A stretch of DNA of 64,000 nucleotides from an uncultured Burkholderiales bacterium (GCA_902825995.1 CADEDE010000002.1:22538-86537); one strand, 5' to 3'; shown: positions 20,775 to 32,365, counted from the first letter of the stretch. Numbers and translations are program-made. Notes: a model not told the origin generated them from the letters alone.

Positions 20775-21668
20775 ATGAATCGCATCGGACTCATCGCCGT
20801 CAGCGTATTGCTCGCGCTGATGCTCGCCGCCTCGACGGTCTTCATCGTCGATCAGCGCCAGGTCGCCGTCGTCTATGCCCTCGGCGAAATCAAGGAAGTG
20901 ATCACCGAGCCGGGCCTGAAGGTCAAACTGCCGCCGCCGTTCCAGAACGTGGTTTTCCTCGACAAGCGCATCCAGACGCTCGACAGCCCGGAGACACGAC
21001 CCATCTTCACGGCCGAAAAGAAGAGCCTGGTCATCGACTGGCTGGTCAAGTGGCGTATCGCCGAGCCACGCCAGTTCATTCGCAACAACGGGGTCGATCT
21101 GCGCAACCTGGAGAACCGCCTGGCACCCGTGGTGCAGGCCACGTTCAACGAAGTCGTGACGCGACGCACCGTCAGCGGCATGCTGGCCACCGAGCGCGAA
21201 GAGGTGATGCAGGAAGTGCGCAAGCGATTAGCCGACGAGGGCAAGGCCTTCGGCATCGAGATCGTCGATGTGCGCGTCAAGCGTGTCGATTTCGTCGCCG
21301 ATATCACCGATTCCGTCTATCGGCGCATGGAGTCCGAACGCAAGAAGGTGGCCAATGAGCTGCGCTCGCAGGGCAGCGCCGAGTCCGAGAAGATTCGCGC
21401 CGACGCCGACCGCCAGCGCGAAGTGATCATTGCCGAGGCCTATCGCGATGCGCAAAAGGTCAAGGGCGAGGGCGATGCCAAAGCCTCGGCGTTGTATGCC
21501 GACGCCTTCGGTCGCGATCCGCAGTTTGCGCAGTTTTACCGCAGCCTCGAGGCCTACCGTGCGAGCTTTCGCAGCAAGAGCGATGTGATGGTGCTCGACC
21601 CGAGCAGCGACTTCTTCCGCGCTATGCGCAACAGCGGCGCGGCACCTGCTGCTGCGGCCAGGAAGTAG
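20775..21668 (+). CDS. hflC: FtsH protease modulator HflC
   Basis: A 297-residue partner of HflK. An N-terminal membrane helix (IAVSVLLALMLAASTVFIV) leads into VDQRQVAVVYALGEIKEV and the SPFH domain. LKVKLPPPFQNVVFLDKRIQ and DWLVKWRIAEPRQF are typical. A long helix (SAESEKIRADADRQREVIIAEAY) forms the coiled-coil stalk, and FYRSLEAYRASF is the conserved end. It is in one operon with hflX and hflK. Confidence 0.96.
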   Translation: MNRIGLIAVSVLLALMLAASTVFIVDQRQVAVVYALGEIKEVITEPGLKVKLPPPFQNVVFLDKRIQTLDSPETRPIFTAEKKSLVIDWLVKWRIAEPRQFIRNNGVDLRNLENRLAPVVQATFNEVVTRRTVSGMLATEREEVMQEVRKRLADEGKAFGIEIVDVRVKRVDFVADITDSVYRRMESERKKVANELRSQGSAESEKIRADADRQREVIIAEAYRDAQKVKGEGDAKASALYADAFGRDPQFAQFYRSLEAYRASFRSKSDVMVLDPSSDFFRAMRNSGAAPAAAARK

Positions 21669-21681
21669 CCTGCGACCGCGA

Positions 21682-21870
21682 ATGGGTGAAGTCCTGCTCG
21701 GCGCGCTGGCGCTGATGCTATTGATCGAGGGCCTGTTGCCGCTCCTCAGCCCTGCGGTGTGGCGCCAGGTATTCGAGCGCGCCACGCGCATGAGCGACGG
21801 GCAAATCCGCTTCATCGGTCTGGTCAGCGTGGCTGCGGGCCTGATCCTGCTCGCGCTCTGGCGCGCTTGA
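21682..21870 (+). CDS. DUF2065 small membrane protein
   Basis: A 62-residue protein with two predicted membrane helices ([18 protein letters not shown] and [19 protein letters not shown]). [26 protein letters not shown] carries the DUF2065 signature. The family regularly follows hflC in proteobacteria, and here it is 13 bases downstream. Its function is not established. Confidence 0.88.
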   Translation: MGEVLLGALALMLLIEGLLPLLSPAVWRQVFERATRMSDGQIRFIGLVSVAAGLILLALWRA

Positions 21871-21892
21871 AGGGCGAAGCGGTCGGTACAAT
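21865..21892 (+). promoter_or_regulatory. Possible promoter ahead of hisZ
   Basis: TACAAT at 21887-21892 resembles a -10 box, with GCTTGA (21865-21870) 16 bases upstream as a weak -35 that overlaps the end of the DUF2065 gene. hisZ starts 31 bases after the -10. Confidence 0.35.
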
Positions 21893-21922
21893 GCCGTTTT
21901 CAACAACGCTGCGTTTTGTCCC

Positions 21923-23074
21923 ATGTCGCGTGCGTGGCTGTTGCCCGAGCAGATTGCCGATGTATTGCCGAGCCAGGCGCGGCGCATCGAGGAGCTTCGG
22001 CGCACTCTGATCGACGGCGCTCGAAGCTATGGCTTCGAGCTGGTGATGCCGCCGCTGCTCGAACACCTCGAGTCGCTGCTGTCGGGCACCGGACATGCGC
22101 TGGATCTGAAGACCTTCAAGCTGGTCGATCAGCTGTCGGGGCGCACCCTCGGCCTGCGTGCCGACACCACGCCGCAGGTGGCGCGCATCGATGCGCATTT
22201 ACTGAATCGCCAGGGTGTGGCGCGGCTGTGCTACTGCGGCCCGGTGCTGCACACCCGCACCGACAACGCGCAGGGCACGCGCGAGCCGCTTCAATTTGGC
22301 GCTGAAATTTACGGCCACGCCGGGCTCGAGGCCGATCTCGAAATCATCGACCTGGCGCTCGATGGCCTGCATACTGCCGGCGTCGATGATGTACTGCTCG
22401 ACCTGGGCGATGCGCGCATCGTGCGCGCAGTGCTCGGTGGCGTGGCGGTCGATGAAAACCTCATCGAGGCCCTCGCGCGCAAGGACGCAGCGACACTGGC
22501 CGAATTTTCGAGCCCGCTGCCGGCCGCGGTGCAGCGCGGGCTGGCCGCGCTGCTGTGCCTGTACGGCGGCGCCGAGGTGCTCGACGCGGCGCGCACGGCT
22601 TTGCCGGCACAGGCAACGGTCGCCCGCGCGCTCGACGATCTGGCCTGGCTCGCTAATCATGTGCAGCTGGCCCATCCTGGGGTTCGCCTCGGCGTTGATC
22701 TGGCCGACATGAGCGGCTACGCCTACTACAGCGGCCCACGGTTCTCGCTTTTTGGCGCTGCAGCCAACACGGCGCTGGCGCGCGGCGGCCGCTATGACGA
22801 AGTCGGTGCGATCTTCGGCCGCAACCGGCCGGCGGTGGGTTTCAGCCTGGACGTCAAGGCCCTGGCACTGGTGGCGGCCGAGCGGCCGGCGCTGGCGGCC
22901 ATCCGGGCGCCGTGGGGCGAGAACGCCGCACTGCGCGCCAGTGTGCGCCGCCTGCGCGAGCAAGGCCAAATGGTGGTCTGCACGCTGCCTGGCCACGAGC
23001 ACGAAGCGCAAGAGTACGACTGCGACCGCGAGCTGATCGAGGTCGATGGCCGCTGGGTGCTGCGCGCGCTTTGA
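21923..23074 (+). CDS. hisZ: ATP phosphoribosyltransferase regulatory subunit HisZ
   Basis: A 383-residue histidyl-tRNA-synthetase paralogue that forms the regulatory subunit for short-form HisG in the first step of histidine synthesis. [23 protein letters not shown] starts the class II-like fold; [17 protein letters not shown] and the motif 2-like CYCGPVLHT follow. [15 protein letters not shown] replaces the synthetase histidine motifs, and [10 protein letters not shown] is retained. There is no anticodon-binding domain, which separates it from hisS at 13.3 kb. hisZ-purA is a common betaproteobacterial order. Confidence 0.95.
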   Translation: MSRAWLLPEQIADVLPSQARRIEELRRTLIDGARSYGFELVMPPLLEHLESLLSGTGHALDLKTFKLVDQLSGRTLGLRADTTPQVARIDAHLLNRQGVARLCYCGPVLHTRTDNAQGTREPLQFGAEIYGHAGLEADLEIIDLALDGLHTAGVDDVLLDLGDARIVRAVLGGVAVDENLIEALARKDAATLAEFSSPLPAAVQRGLAALLCLYGGAEVLDAARTALPAQATVARALDDLAWLANHVQLAHPGVRLGVDLADMSGYAYYSGPRFSLFGAAANTALARGGRYDEVGAIFGRNRPAVGFSLDVKALALVAAERPALAAIRAPWGENAALRASVRRLREQGQMVVCTLPGHEHEAQEYDCDRELIEVDGRWVLRAL

Positions 23075-24442
<1,368 letters not shown>

Positions 24443-24456
24443 GGGAGACTTTTACG

Positions 24457-24978
24457 ATGCTCACCGACGACGGCAAAAACCTCTACGTCTCCTGGGACGA
24501 GTACCACATGCTGATCGAGCGTCTGGCGCTCAAGGTGGCCTATTCGGGCTGGGCCTTCGATCAGATCCTGTGCCTGGCGCGCGGCGGCATGCGGCCCGGC
24601 GACGTGCTGTCGCGGGTATTCGACAAGCCGTTGGCGATCATGAGCACCAGCTCCTACCGCGCCGAGGCCGGCACCATCCAGGGCCGCCTGGACCTGGCCA
24701 AGTACATCACCCTGCCCAAGGGTGAACTGGCTGGGCGGGTGCTGCTGGTCGATGACTTGGCCGACTCTGGCGTGACATTGCGGGCGGTCGTCGATCGGTT
24801 GCGTGGCATACCCTCGATCAGCGAACTGCGCTCGGCCGTGCTCTGGACCAAGGGCGCGTCGAGTTATACCCCCGACTACTTCGTCGAACTGCTGCCCACC
24901 AGCCCGTGGATCCACCAGCCCTTCGAGGAGTACGACAATCTCCGCCCGGATGCCCTGGCGAAGAAGTTCTCGATTTGA
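24457..24978 (+). CDS. Purine-type phosphoribosyltransferase
   Basis: A 173-residue type I phosphoribosyltransferase, probably using a purine base such as hypoxanthine, guanine or xanthine with PRPP. The PRPP-binding motif is RVLLVDDLADSGVTL at about residues 93-107. The conserved ILCLARGGMRPGDVLS and the flexible-loop region SSYRAEAGTIQG precede it. The ATG at 24457 has a strong GAGGGAGA ribosome binding site, so the longer open frame is not used. Its position after purA suggests purine salvage; the exact base cannot be read from sequence. Confidence 0.88.
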   Translation: MLTDDGKNLYVSWDEYHMLIERLALKVAYSGWAFDQILCLARGGMRPGDVLSRVFDKPLAIMSTSSYRAEAGTIQGRLDLAKYITLPKGELAGRVLLVDDLADSGVTLRAVVDRLRGIPSISELRSAVLWTKGASSYTPDYFVELLPTSPWIHQPFEEYDNLRPDALAKKFSI

Positions 24979-24984
24979 AAAGCA

Positions 24985-25015
24985 AAAGAAAAGGGCCTGC
25001 ACAATGTGCAGGCCC
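24985..25015 (-). terminator. Rho-independent terminator after tRNA-Leu, possibly bidirectional
   Basis: A perfect 10-bp stem (GGGCCTGCAC at 24993-25002 with GTGCAGGCCC at 25006-25015) closes a 3-base loop. Read on the minus strand it is followed by TTTTCTTTTG, the expected U-rich tract for the tRNA-Leu transcript. On the plus strand there is no T run, so it would serve the phosphoribosyltransferase gene only weakly. Confidence 0.85.
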
Positions 25016-25048
25016 GCTGTCCTTCGGGATCGCTGTCCGTCCTGTGAA

Positions 25049-25133
<85 letters not shown>

Positions 25134-25204
25134 ATCTCAGGAAGAAAGATTTTATCATCAAAAATATCGTTACCCAGGCACCGGTCGTGCTCGGCGCCGC
25201 TCTG

Positions 25205-27433
25205 ATGAGCGAAGTCGAAGGCAGTGTGCAAGGCCACCGCGACGGCCACGGTTTCGTGACCCGCGACGAACGCGGCGCCGCCGACATCTATCTCTCGCCG
25301 CAGGAAATGCGCGCGGTCTTGCACCGCGACCGCGTGCGCGTGCGCATCGTGCGCTACGACCGCCGTGGCCGGCCCGAAGGCCATGTGCTCGATATCCTCG
25401 AGCGGCGCAAGGCGCCGATCATCGGCCGCCTGCTGCACGAAAACGGCACCTGGCTGGTCGCACCCGAAGACAAGCGCTACGCCCAGGACATCCTGATCCC
25501 GAAGAACGCCACGGCCAATGCACAGGCGGGGCAGGTGGTGGCGATCGAACTGACCGAGCTGGCGTCGATGTTTTCGCAGCCGGTCGGTCGCGTGGCCGAG
25601 GTGCTCGGTGAAATCGACGACCCCGGCATGGAGATCGAAATCGCGGTGCGCAAATACGAAGTTCCGCACCGTTTTTCAGCGCAGACGATTGCGCAGGCCG
25701 CGGCTTTACCCGAGCGACTGCGTCCAACCGATCGCAAGCACCGCATCGACCTGACCGATGTAGCGCTGGTCACCATCGACGGGGAAGATGCCCGCGATTT
25801 CGATGACGCGGTCTATTGCGAGCCGCTTGAATCCGGCCGCGGCCGAGCCAAGAAAATCGGCTGGCGCCTGATCGTTGCGATCGCCGACGTCAGCCATTAC
25901 GTCAAGCCCGGCGAGCCGCTCGACGAAGACGCCTACGAGCGTGCGACATCGGTTTATTTCCCGCGCCGCGTGATCCCGATGCTGCCGGAAAAACTCTCCA
26001 ACGGCCTGTGCTCGCTGAACCCCGGCGAGGACCGACTGGCTATGGTCTGCGACATGGCCATCAGCCCCCTCGGCGAGATCGAGGGCTACCAGTTCTACCC
26101 GGCGGTGATCCACTCGAACGCGCGCTTTACCTATACCGAAGTGGCGGCGATCCTGGCCAACACACGAGGGCCGGAAGCGGCCCGCCGCGCGGATCTGGTG
26201 CCGCACCTGGTGAATCTGCATGAGGCCTATCGCGCCCTGCTCAAGCAGCGCAGCCAGCGCGGTGCAATCGAGTTCGAAACCACAGAAACGCAGATCGTCT
26301 GCGACGACAACGGCCGCATCGAGAAGATCGTCCCGCGCACGCGCAACGAGGCGCACCGCCTGATCGAGGAAGCGATGCTGGCGGCCAACGTCTGCTCGGC
26401 CGATTTCATCAATCAGGCCAAGCACCCGGCGCTGTACCGCGTGCACGAAGGGCCGACGCCGGAGAAGAAGGTCACGTTGCAAAATTATCTGAAGGCGCTC
26501 GGCCTGGGCTACACGGTCAGCGACGACCCCAAGCCGCGCGAGTTCCAGGCCATCGCTGATGCCACCAAGGACCGTCCCGACGCGCTGCAGATCCACACCA
26601 TGCTGCTGCGCTCGATGCAACAGGCGATCTATACCGCCACCAACAGCGGCCATTTCGGCCTGGCCTACGATGCCTATACCCACTTCACCAGCCCGATCCG
26701 TCGCTATCCCGACCTGCTGGTGCACCGCGTCATCAAGGCCGTGTTGCACGGCAAGCGCTATCACATCGACAGCGGGGCACTCGAAGTCATTGCACCAGTG
26801 CGCAAGGGTGGCAAGGCGCCCAAGGTTCATGCGCAGGAGAGCGAGCACTGGGAAGCCGCCGGCGCGCATTGCAGTGCCAACGAACGCCGCGCCGACGAAG
26901 CCTCGCGCGATGTTGAAGCCTGGCTCAAGTGCCGTTTCATGCACGACCGCCTCGGCGAAGAATTCAGCGGCACTGTTACTGCGGCTACCAGCTTCGGCCT
27001 CTTTGTCCAACTCGACGCGCTGTATGTCGAAGGCCTGTTGCACATCACCGAACTCGGCGGCGAGTACTACCGCTTCGACGAGGCGCGCCAGGAGTTGCGC
27101 GGCGAGCGCACGGGGGTGCGCTTCGGCGCCGGCGCGAGGCTGCAGGTGCAGGTCAGCCGCGTCGATCTGGACGGCCGCAAGATCGATTTCCGCCTGGTGC
27201 GCGAAGGTCAGGAAGAGCGCTTGTTGGCCAAGGGCCCGCGCGACAAGACCGCCGCGCGCCGTGCTGGCGGCAGCGCTACCGACGAGCTGACGGCGGTGAA
27301 GGACAAGGATCTCGCAGTCAAGAAGGCCACGCGCAAACGCCTGGCGAGCAATGCCGCCGGCCAACGCGCTGCCGGTGCGCGCACAGGGCGCGGCGAAAAG
27401 AAGGCGACGGGCCGCGGCAGCCAGGGGCGTTGA
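25205..27433 (+). CDS. rnr: Ribonuclease R (RNB family), short N-terminus
   Basis: A 742-residue 3' to 5' exoribonuclease that degrades structured RNA. It starts with a cold-shock domain (VQGHRDGHGFV), has a second OB fold, then the RNB catalytic domain with VTIDGEDARDFDDAVYCE (catalytic aspartates) and HFTSPIRRYPDLLVHR, then an S1 domain (GTVTAATSFGLFVQLD) and a Lys/Arg-rich tail. The ATG at 25205 is used; the frame runs up into the tRNA region without adding a recognisable domain. The winged-helix (HTH_12) module of E. coli RNase R is absent. It converges with the nnrD-type gene. Confidence 0.93.
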   Translation: MSEVEGSVQGHRDGHGFVTRDERGAADIYLSPQEMRAVLHRDRVRVRIVRYDRRGRPEGHVLDILERRKAPIIGRLLHENGTWLVAPEDKRYAQDILIPKNATANAQAGQVVAIELTELASMFSQPVGRVAEVLGEIDDPGMEIEIAVRKYEVPHRFSAQTIAQAAALPERLRPTDRKHRIDLTDVALVTIDGEDARDFDDAVYCEPLESGRGRAKKIGWRLIVAIADVSHYVKPGEPLDEDAYERATSVYFPRRVIPMLPEKLSNGLCSLNPGEDRLAMVCDMAISPLGEIEGYQFYPAVIHSNARFTYTEVAAILANTRGPEAARRADLVPHLVNLHEAYRALLKQRSQRGAIEFETTETQIVCDDNGRIEKIVPRTRNEAHRLIEEAMLAANVCSADFINQAKHPALYRVHEGPTPEKKVTLQNYLKALGLGYTVSDDPKPREFQAIADATKDRPDALQIHTMLLRSMQQAIYTATNSGHFGLAYDAYTHFTSPIRRYPDLLVHRVIKAVLHGKRYHIDSGALEVIAPVRKGGKAPKVHAQESEHWEAAGAHCSANERRADEASRDVEAWLKCRFMHDRLGEEFSGTVTAATSFGLFVQLDALYVEGLLHITELGGEYYRFDEARQELRGERTGVRFGAGARLQVQVSRVDLDGRKIDFRLVREGQEERLLAKGPRDKTAARRAGGSATDELTAVKDKDLAVKKATRKRLASNAAGQRAAGARTGRGEKKATGRGSQGR

Positions 27434-27437
27434 AGCG

Positions 27438-27510
27438 CTCAGTCGGCGCCGGGCCGCCCCAAGGCGGCTGAAGCCCCCTCGGGGGCAGCGAGCGAAGTGA
27501 GCGTGGGGAG
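27438..27510 (+). repeat. Dispersed intergenic hairpin repeat, copy 1
   Basis: Between the convergent rnr and NAD(P)HX-repair genes. It has two short inverted repeats, GCCGCCCCAAGGCGGC and GCCCCCTCGGGGGC, followed by AGCGAGCGAAGTGAGC. A second copy lies in reverse orientation at 34480-34546, with 13 and 16 identical bases in the two core blocks. The hairpins could end transcription from both sides, but there is no T run. Confidence 0.8.
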
Positions 27511-27511
27511 G

Positions 27512-29029
27512 TCAATCGGCCCGCATCAGTCCTTCAAGCAGCCGCGAGGCGGTCAACGGCCCACGCTCGTCGCCGCCTTCTGCGGCTTTGCCATGCAGCC
27601 ATGCCGCCGCCGCGGCCACGCGCTGCGGCTCGGGGACGACGCATTGCGCTTGCGCCGCAGCCCAGAGCCCGCCGAGCCAGCCGGCCAGCACGTCTCCGGT
27701 GCCGGCGCTGGCCAGGCGCGCATTGCCAGAGGCGTTGATCAACGTCGGCTGTTGTGGTGCGGCGATCACGCTGCCTGAGCCTTTGAGCAGTACGACGCAG
27801 CCGAATCGCGTGGCGAGCTGTTCAGCGTAGCGCAGCCGGTCGGCCTGAACCATGGCCGCGCTCGCCGCACCCGCCAGGCGCGCGGCCTCGAGCGGGTGAG
27901 GTGTCAGCACGCTGGCCTGGCCGCGGCCGGTGCGTGCCGTGAGCACGGCCTGCAAGGCGCTGTCGGCAGCGATCGCGTTCAAGGCGTCGGCGTCGAGTAC
28001 CAGCCGTGCGGCTCGCGTCAGCAGGGTCGGCAAGGCTTCGCGTATCGCGTCACCGCCGCCGCAGCCGCAGACCACGGTGCCGCTCGCCAGCGCTGCACTG
28101 GGCTCGCGCCAGAAACCGGGCCGAAACATCAATTCGGGCCATAGGAGATCGAGGCCGGGGGCTGCCTTGTCGATCGCGCTGACGTACACGCGGCCCGCCC
28201 CGGCGGCCAATGCGGCACGGCCCGCAAGCAGCGCTGCCCCTGTCATGGCAGGGGCGCCGCCGACCACGAGCACATCGCCGAAGCTGCCTTTGTGCCGCGC
28301 CTGGCAGCGCGGTACGCGCACCTGCAATGCCGCGTCGGCGCCGCCAAGCCAGGCGTGCGGCGGCACGTGCCCCGCGATGTTGCTGCATCCGAGGTCGTCG
28401 AACCACACCGCGCCGGCGGTGTCGCGGCCTTGCGCGGTGAACAGACCCGGCTTGAGCGTCAGCAGGCTCAGGGTGTCACTCGCGCGCGCGGCAATTTCGC
28501 CGATGCCGTGGCCGTGGTCGGCGTCCAGGCCGCTGGGCAGGTCCACGGCCAGGCGCGGCCCGCCATGGCCGTTGAATAGCCGCAGCGCGTCGGCGATGGC
28601 ACCCTCGGACCGCATACGGCCCAGGCCGAGCAGGGCGTCGATGGCGATGTCGCAGGTCAAGCCGGCGGGCAGCGAGGATTCGATCGTCACGCCCGCAGCC
28701 TGGGCGCGCGCCAAGGATGCGGCGGCATCGGCCGGCCGACGCGTTGCATCGCCGAGTGCCGTAACCCTGACTTGCCAGCCAGCGCGTTGCAGGTGGTGTG
28801 CCGCCTCGAAGCCGTCGCCGCCGTTGTTGCCGGGCCCGGCGGCAATCCAGATATGTCGGGCATGCGGCGCGACTGCCGCCGCGAGCCGCGCGACCGCCAG
28901 ACCCGCGCGCTGCATCAAAGTGTGCGGCGCAAGGCCGGTGGCCGCCAAGGCCTCGACCTTGCGTGACGCTTGCGCATCGTGCAGGGGCCGGGGGCCGGTG
29001 TCGGAGGTGATGCGTTGCAGGCGGCTCAT
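27512..29029 (-). CDS. nnr: Bifunctional NAD(P)HX epimerase / ADP-dependent NAD(P)HX dehydratase
   Basis: A 505-residue fused repair enzyme that returns damaged hydrated NADH and NADPH to use. The N-terminal epimerase (YjeF_N) domain has MQRAGLAVARL, AAGPGNNGGDGFEAAHHL and VDLPSGLDADHG. The C-terminal ribokinase-like dehydratase has GSFGDVLVVGGAPAMTGAA, LTPHPLEAARL, LLKGSGSVIAAP and NASGNARLASAGTGDVLAG. The ATG at 29029 is chosen because it just precedes the fold. It follows the D-amino-acid dehydrogenase gene by 19 bases, probably in one transcript. The symbol refers to the fused NnrE/NnrD form. Confidence 0.93.
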   Translation of the reverse strand: MSRLQRITSDTGPRPLHDAQASRKVEALAATGLAPHTLMQRAGLAVARLAAAVAPHARHIWIAAGPGNNGGDGFEAAHHLQRAGWQVRVTALGDATRRPADAAASLARAQAAGVTIESSLPAGLTCDIAIDALLGLGRMRSEGAIADALRLFNGHGGPRLAVDLPSGLDADHGHGIGEIAARASDTLSLLTLKPGLFTAQGRDTAGAVWFDDLGCSNIAGHVPPHAWLGGADAALQVRVPRCQARHKGSFGDVLVVGGAPAMTGAALLAGRAALAAGAGRVYVSAIDKAAPGLDLLWPELMFRPGFWREPSAALASGTVVCGCGGGDAIREALPTLLTRAARLVLDADALNAIAADSALQAVLTARTGRGQASVLTPHPLEAARLAGAASAAMVQADRLRYAEQLATRFGCVVLLKGSGSVIAAPQQPTLINASGNARLASAGTGDVLAGWLGGLWAAAQAQCVVPEPQRVAAAAAWLHGKAAEGGDERGPLTASRLLEGLMRAD

Positions 29030-29048
29030 CGCATCGGCATTCTCGCCT

Positions 29049-30356
29049 TCAGTGCCAGCGTTGCGGCGAAAAACGCGAGGCATCCAGGGCTGGCGCGCGG
29101 CCGCCAACGGCATCGGCCAGCAAGCGCGCGCTGCCGCAAGCCAGTGCCCAGCCACTCGAACCGTGGCCGGTATTCAGCCACACGCCCGGCACGCCGGCTG
29201 GGCCGATGGCTGGCGGCCCGTCGGGCAGCATCGGCCGGGCGCCTTTCCAGGTCTGGGCATGGGCGTGGCGCGCTGCACTGGGAAACCAGTCCTGCAGCAC
29301 GCGGTGCAGCGTGGCGATCGGCGCTGCTGCCAAGTAACCCGGTACGCCGCCCAGCTCCGCGCCGCCGGCCACCCGCACACGATCGCCGAGGCGGCTGATG
29401 GCGACCTTGAAGCGTTCGTCCATCAATGCCGCGCGCGGGCCGGCATCGAGGTGGGTCTCGAAGTAGCGCACCGGCAGCGTGATCGAGTAGCCGTACACCG
29501 GCTGCAAGGGCAACTTCAGGCCATGCGGGCGCAGCAGCTCGCGGCTGCCGAGGGCCGCACACACCACCACCGCGTCGAAGCGCTCGGTGTGTGCGCTTGC
29601 GCTGTCGCCCGCGTCGGCGAAGGTCGATTCAGCATCCGTCGCCAGGGCCACGCTTTCGACGCTGACGGTTGTGCCGGCAGTCAGGCGCCGCACCGCATGG
29701 CCGAAGCGGAGCTCGACGCCTCGTCGTTGCAGCTCGCTCTTCAAGGCCAGCGCGAACTGGCGGCAATTGCCGACATCGGCGCCCGGCAGGTGGATGCCGG
29801 CACGAAGCGCTGTCGCTTCATTGAGCGCCGGTTCGATGCGCCGGCAGACTGCGGCATCGACGAGGTGAAACCCGACCCCCAACTCGGTCAGCAACGTCAG
29901 GCCGGGCCGCGCCCGGGCCAGTTCTTCTTCGCTGCGCAGCAAAACCAACAGGCCGCGCGTGCGTTCGTGCTCGATCGACAAGTCGGCGACCAGCTCTCGC
30001 GTACGCGCCTGGCTCGCCGTGGCGAGGGCCAGCATGGCGCTGCGGTTGGCTTGGTGGTCTGGCAACGAACAGGCCCGCCACCAGCGCCAGAGCCACGCGG
30101 TCAAGGCCGGGCCGGGCAGTCCGGCGATCCGTACTGCCGCATCGCGCCGCCCCAATTGGCCGAGCACTTTGCGCAGCATGCCGGGCGCGGCCCACGGGGT
30201 GACATAGCCGGGCGCTAGCACGCCGGCATTGGCAAAGCTGGCTTCGACGGCGACGCCGCTGCGGCGCTCGAACAGCGTGACCACGTGGCCGTCGCAGAGC
30301 AACTCATAGGCCGAGGTGACGCCGACGATGCCGGCGCCAATGACGGCGATGTGCAC
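29049..30356 (-). CDS. dadA: D-amino acid dehydrogenase small subunit-like FAD enzyme
   Basis: A 435-residue DAO-family flavoprotein, closest in layout to DadA, which oxidises D-amino acids to oxo acids and passes electrons to the respiratory chain. The FAD-binding Rossmann motif [19 protein letters not shown] opens the protein; [23 protein letters not shown] and [10 protein letters not shown] are DadA-like. [25 protein letters not shown] is the C-terminal FAD motif. The start is GTG at 30356, directly before the dinucleotide fold; an ATG 19 codons upstream is the alternative. It diverges from rpsB. Confidence 0.88.
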   Translation of the reverse strand: MHIAVIGAGIVGVTSAYELLCDGHVVTLFERRSGVAVEASFANAGVLAPGYVTPWAAPGMLRKVLGQLGRRDAAVRIAGLPGPALTAWLWRWWRACSLPDHQANRSAMLALATASQARTRELVADLSIEHERTRGLLVLLRSEEELARARPGLTLLTELGVGFHLVDAAVCRRIEPALNEATALRAGIHLPGADVGNCRQFALALKSELQRRGVELRFGHAVRRLTAGTTVSVESVALATDAESTFADAGDSASAHTERFDAVVVCAALGSRELLRPHGLKLPLQPVYGYSITLPVRYFETHLDAGPRAALMDERFKVAISRLGDRVRVAGGAELGGVPGYLAAAPIATLHRVLQDWFPSAARHAHAQTWKGARPMLPDGPPAIGPAGVPGVWLNTGHGSSGWALACGSARLLADAVGGRAPALDASRFSPQRWH

Positions 30357-30490
30357 TACGCGCCGCCCCGCACCATCGCGGCGGCGCCGATTGTCTGGCC
30401 GCGACGGATGCATGGCGCGGTGCGCGAGTCGCGATCGGGGGCGGTCTCCAGGGAGGACTGGGTCGAGTCGGTCGTCATGGGTGGCGCGGC

Positions 30491-30499
30491 TGCTATACT
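30491..30499 (+). promoter_or_regulatory. Extended -10 promoter candidate for the rpsB operon
   Basis: TGCTATACT contains TG at the extended -10 position and hexamer TATACT. No good -35 is visible, as expected for extended -10 promoters. The leader to the rpsB start would be about 150 bases, enough for S2 autoregulation, though I cannot identify a leader structure. Confidence 0.5.
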
Positions 30500-30655
30500 T
30501 TATGGGTTTATCCCGGCGTGGCTTCGAGCAAGCAGCCGCGGCGGAGAAGACGATTCGCGAAGCCGGCCATTGAAAGGTGTCGCAATGCAGGGCAGCAAAG
30601 CCTCTCAGCACTGCGATTCGCGCCGGATTCTAGACCCAACCTTTTTGGAGTTTTC

Positions 30656-31402
30656 ATGTCCGTCACCATGCGTGAAATGCTGGAAGCCGGGGTCCATTTC
30701 GGACACCAAACCCGCTTCTGGAACCCGAAGATGGCCCCGTATATCTACGGCCATCGCAACAAGATCCACATCATCAACCTCGAGAAGACGCAGCCGCTCT
30801 TCGAGAGCGCGTTGAAATTCGTGCGCCAGCTGGCCTCCAAGCGCGGCACGATCCTGATGATCGGCACCAAGCGCCAGGCCCGCGACGTGATCGCGCTGGA
30901 AGCCAAGCGCGCCGGCATGCCCTATGTCGATCAGCGCTGGCTCGGCGGCATGATGACCAACTTCAAGACTGTCAAGGGTTCGCTGAAGAAATTGAAGGAA
31001 ATGCAGGCCCAGGTCGAAACCGGCACCCAACCTCTGATCAAGAAGGAAGCGCTGATGTTCCAGCGCGAGATCGCCAAGCTCGAGAAGGACATCGGCGGCA
31101 TCCAGGATATGAATGCACTGCCCGATGCGATGTTCGTCATCGATGTCGGCTACCACAAGATCGCCGTGGCCGAAGCCGTCAAGCTGGGCATTCCGGTGAT
31201 CGGCATTGTCGATTCGAACCACTCGCCGCTGGGCATCGACTACGTGATCCCCGGCAACGACGATTCGGCCAAGGCCGTGGCACTGTACGCCCGTGCGATC
31301 GCCGACGCGGTGCTCGAAGGCAAGGCCAATGCCAGCAATGAGGTGGTGCAGGCGGTATCGGCCGGCGGCGACGAATTCGTCGAGGTCAGCGAAGACGCCT
31401 GA
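30656..31402 (+). CDS. rpsB: 30S ribosomal protein S2
   Basis: A 248-residue ribosomal protein of the small subunit. [22 protein letters not shown] opens it; [33 protein letters not shown] (read in pieces) and [25 protein letters not shown] are the S2 signatures. The ATG at 30656 has GGAG five bases upstream. It heads the rpsB-tsf-pyrH-frr cluster that continues into the envelope supercluster. Confidence 0.98.
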   Translation: MSVTMREMLEAGVHFGHQTRFWNPKMAPYIYGHRNKIHIINLEKTQPLFESALKFVRQLASKRGTILMIGTKRQARDVIALEAKRAGMPYVDQRWLGGMMTNFKTVKGSLKKLKEMQAQVETGTQPLIKKEALMFQREIAKLEKDIGGIQDMNALPDAMFVIDVGYHKIAVAEAVKLGIPVIGIVDSNHSPLGIDYVIPGNDDSAKAVALYARAIADAVLEGKANASNEVVQAVSAGGDEFVEVSEDA

Positions 31403-31425
31403 TCCGTCCGGTCTCGATACAGATC

Positions 31426-31451
31426 AAGGGGCTGCAACAGGCCCCTTTTTT
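31426..31451 (+). terminator. Terminator or attenuator hairpin between rpsB and tsf
   Basis: A 7-bp stem AAGGGGC/GCCCCTT with an 8-base loop, followed by a T tract to 31451. The hairpin lies 24 bases after rpsB and 24 bases before tsf. Partial read-through would let S2 be made in excess of EF-Ts and downstream genes, as is known for rpsB-tsf operons (inference). Confidence 0.8.
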
Positions 31452-31474
31452 ACAGTCAACGAAAGAGATTCGAT

Positions 31475-32365
31475 ATGCCCGCAATTACCGCAAGCATGGT
31501 CGCCGAGTTGCGCGCCAAGACCGATGCGCCGATGATGGAGTGCAAGAAGGCGCTGACCGAAGCCGACGGCGACGCCGAGCGCGCCGAAGAAATACTGCGC
31601 GTCAAACTCGGCAACAAGGCCGGCAAGGCCGCCTCCCGCATCACCGCCGAAGGGGTCATCACCGCGGCCGTGAATGGCGGCACCGGCGCCCTGGTCGAAG
31701 TCAATTGCGAAACCGACTTCGTGACCAAGAACGATTCCTTCCTGGCCTTCAGCAAGGCCTGTGCGCAACTGGTCGCCGACAAGAACCCGGCCGACGTGGC
31801 CGCGCTGTCGGCCCTGGCCTATGCGCAAGACGGCTTCGGCCCGACGCTCGAAGATGTGCGCAAGGGCCTGATCGGCAAGATCGGCGAGAACATGGCCATC
31901 CGCCGCTTCCAGCGCTATGGCGGCGGCGCCAAGCTGGCCAGCTATCTGCACGGCACGCGCATCGGTGTGATCGTCGAGTTCGAAGGCGATGCGGTCGCGG
32001 CCAAGGACGTGGCGATGCACGTGGCGGCGATGAAGCCGGCCGCGCTGTCGCAGGCCGACGTGCCGTCCTCGCTGGTGGACAAGGAACGCAAGATCGCTGC
32101 CGAGAAAGCGGCCGAGTCGGGAAAACCGGCGGAGATCGTCGCCAGGATGGTCGAAGGTGCGGTGCAGAAATTCCTGAAGGAGGTTTCGTTGCTGAACCAG
32201 AACTTCGTCAAGAATGACAAGCAGACCGTCGAGCAAATGCTCAAGGAGAAGGCCACGCAAGTCAAGCGCTTCACGCTGTACGTGGTCGGCGAGGGCATCG
32301 AGAAGAAGGTCGATGACTTCGCTGCCGAGGTCGCGGCCCAGGTCGCGGCGGCCAAAGGCCCGTGA
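31475..32365 (+). CDS. tsf: Translation elongation factor Ts
   Basis: A 296-residue guanine nucleotide exchange factor for EF-Tu. The N-terminal UBA-like domain and EF-Tu contact region are seen as [20 protein letters not shown] and [30 protein letters not shown] and VAAMKPAAL fit the core subdomains; [18 protein letters not shown] is the family C-terminal motif. An AAAGAG ribosome binding site precedes the ATG at 31475. Confidence 0.98.
   Translation: MPAITASMVAELRAKTDAPMMECKKALTEADGDAERAEEILRVKLGNKAGKAASRITAEGVITAAVNGGTGALVEVNCETDFVTKNDSFLAFSKACAQLVADKNPADVAALSALAYAQDGFGPTLEDVRKGLIGKIGENMAIRRFQRYGGGAKLASYLHGTRIGVIVEFEGDAVAAKDVAMHVAAMKPAALSQADVPSSLVDKERKIAAEKAAESGKPAEIVARMVEGAVQKFLKEVSLLNQNFVKNDKQTVEQMLKEKATQVKRFTLYVVGEGIEKKVDDFAAEVAAQVAAAKGP

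Noticed and set aside
21923..23074. Second histidyl-tRNA synthetase
   Set aside because: It lacks the anticodon-binding domain and has the HisZ pattern in a hisZ-purA context.
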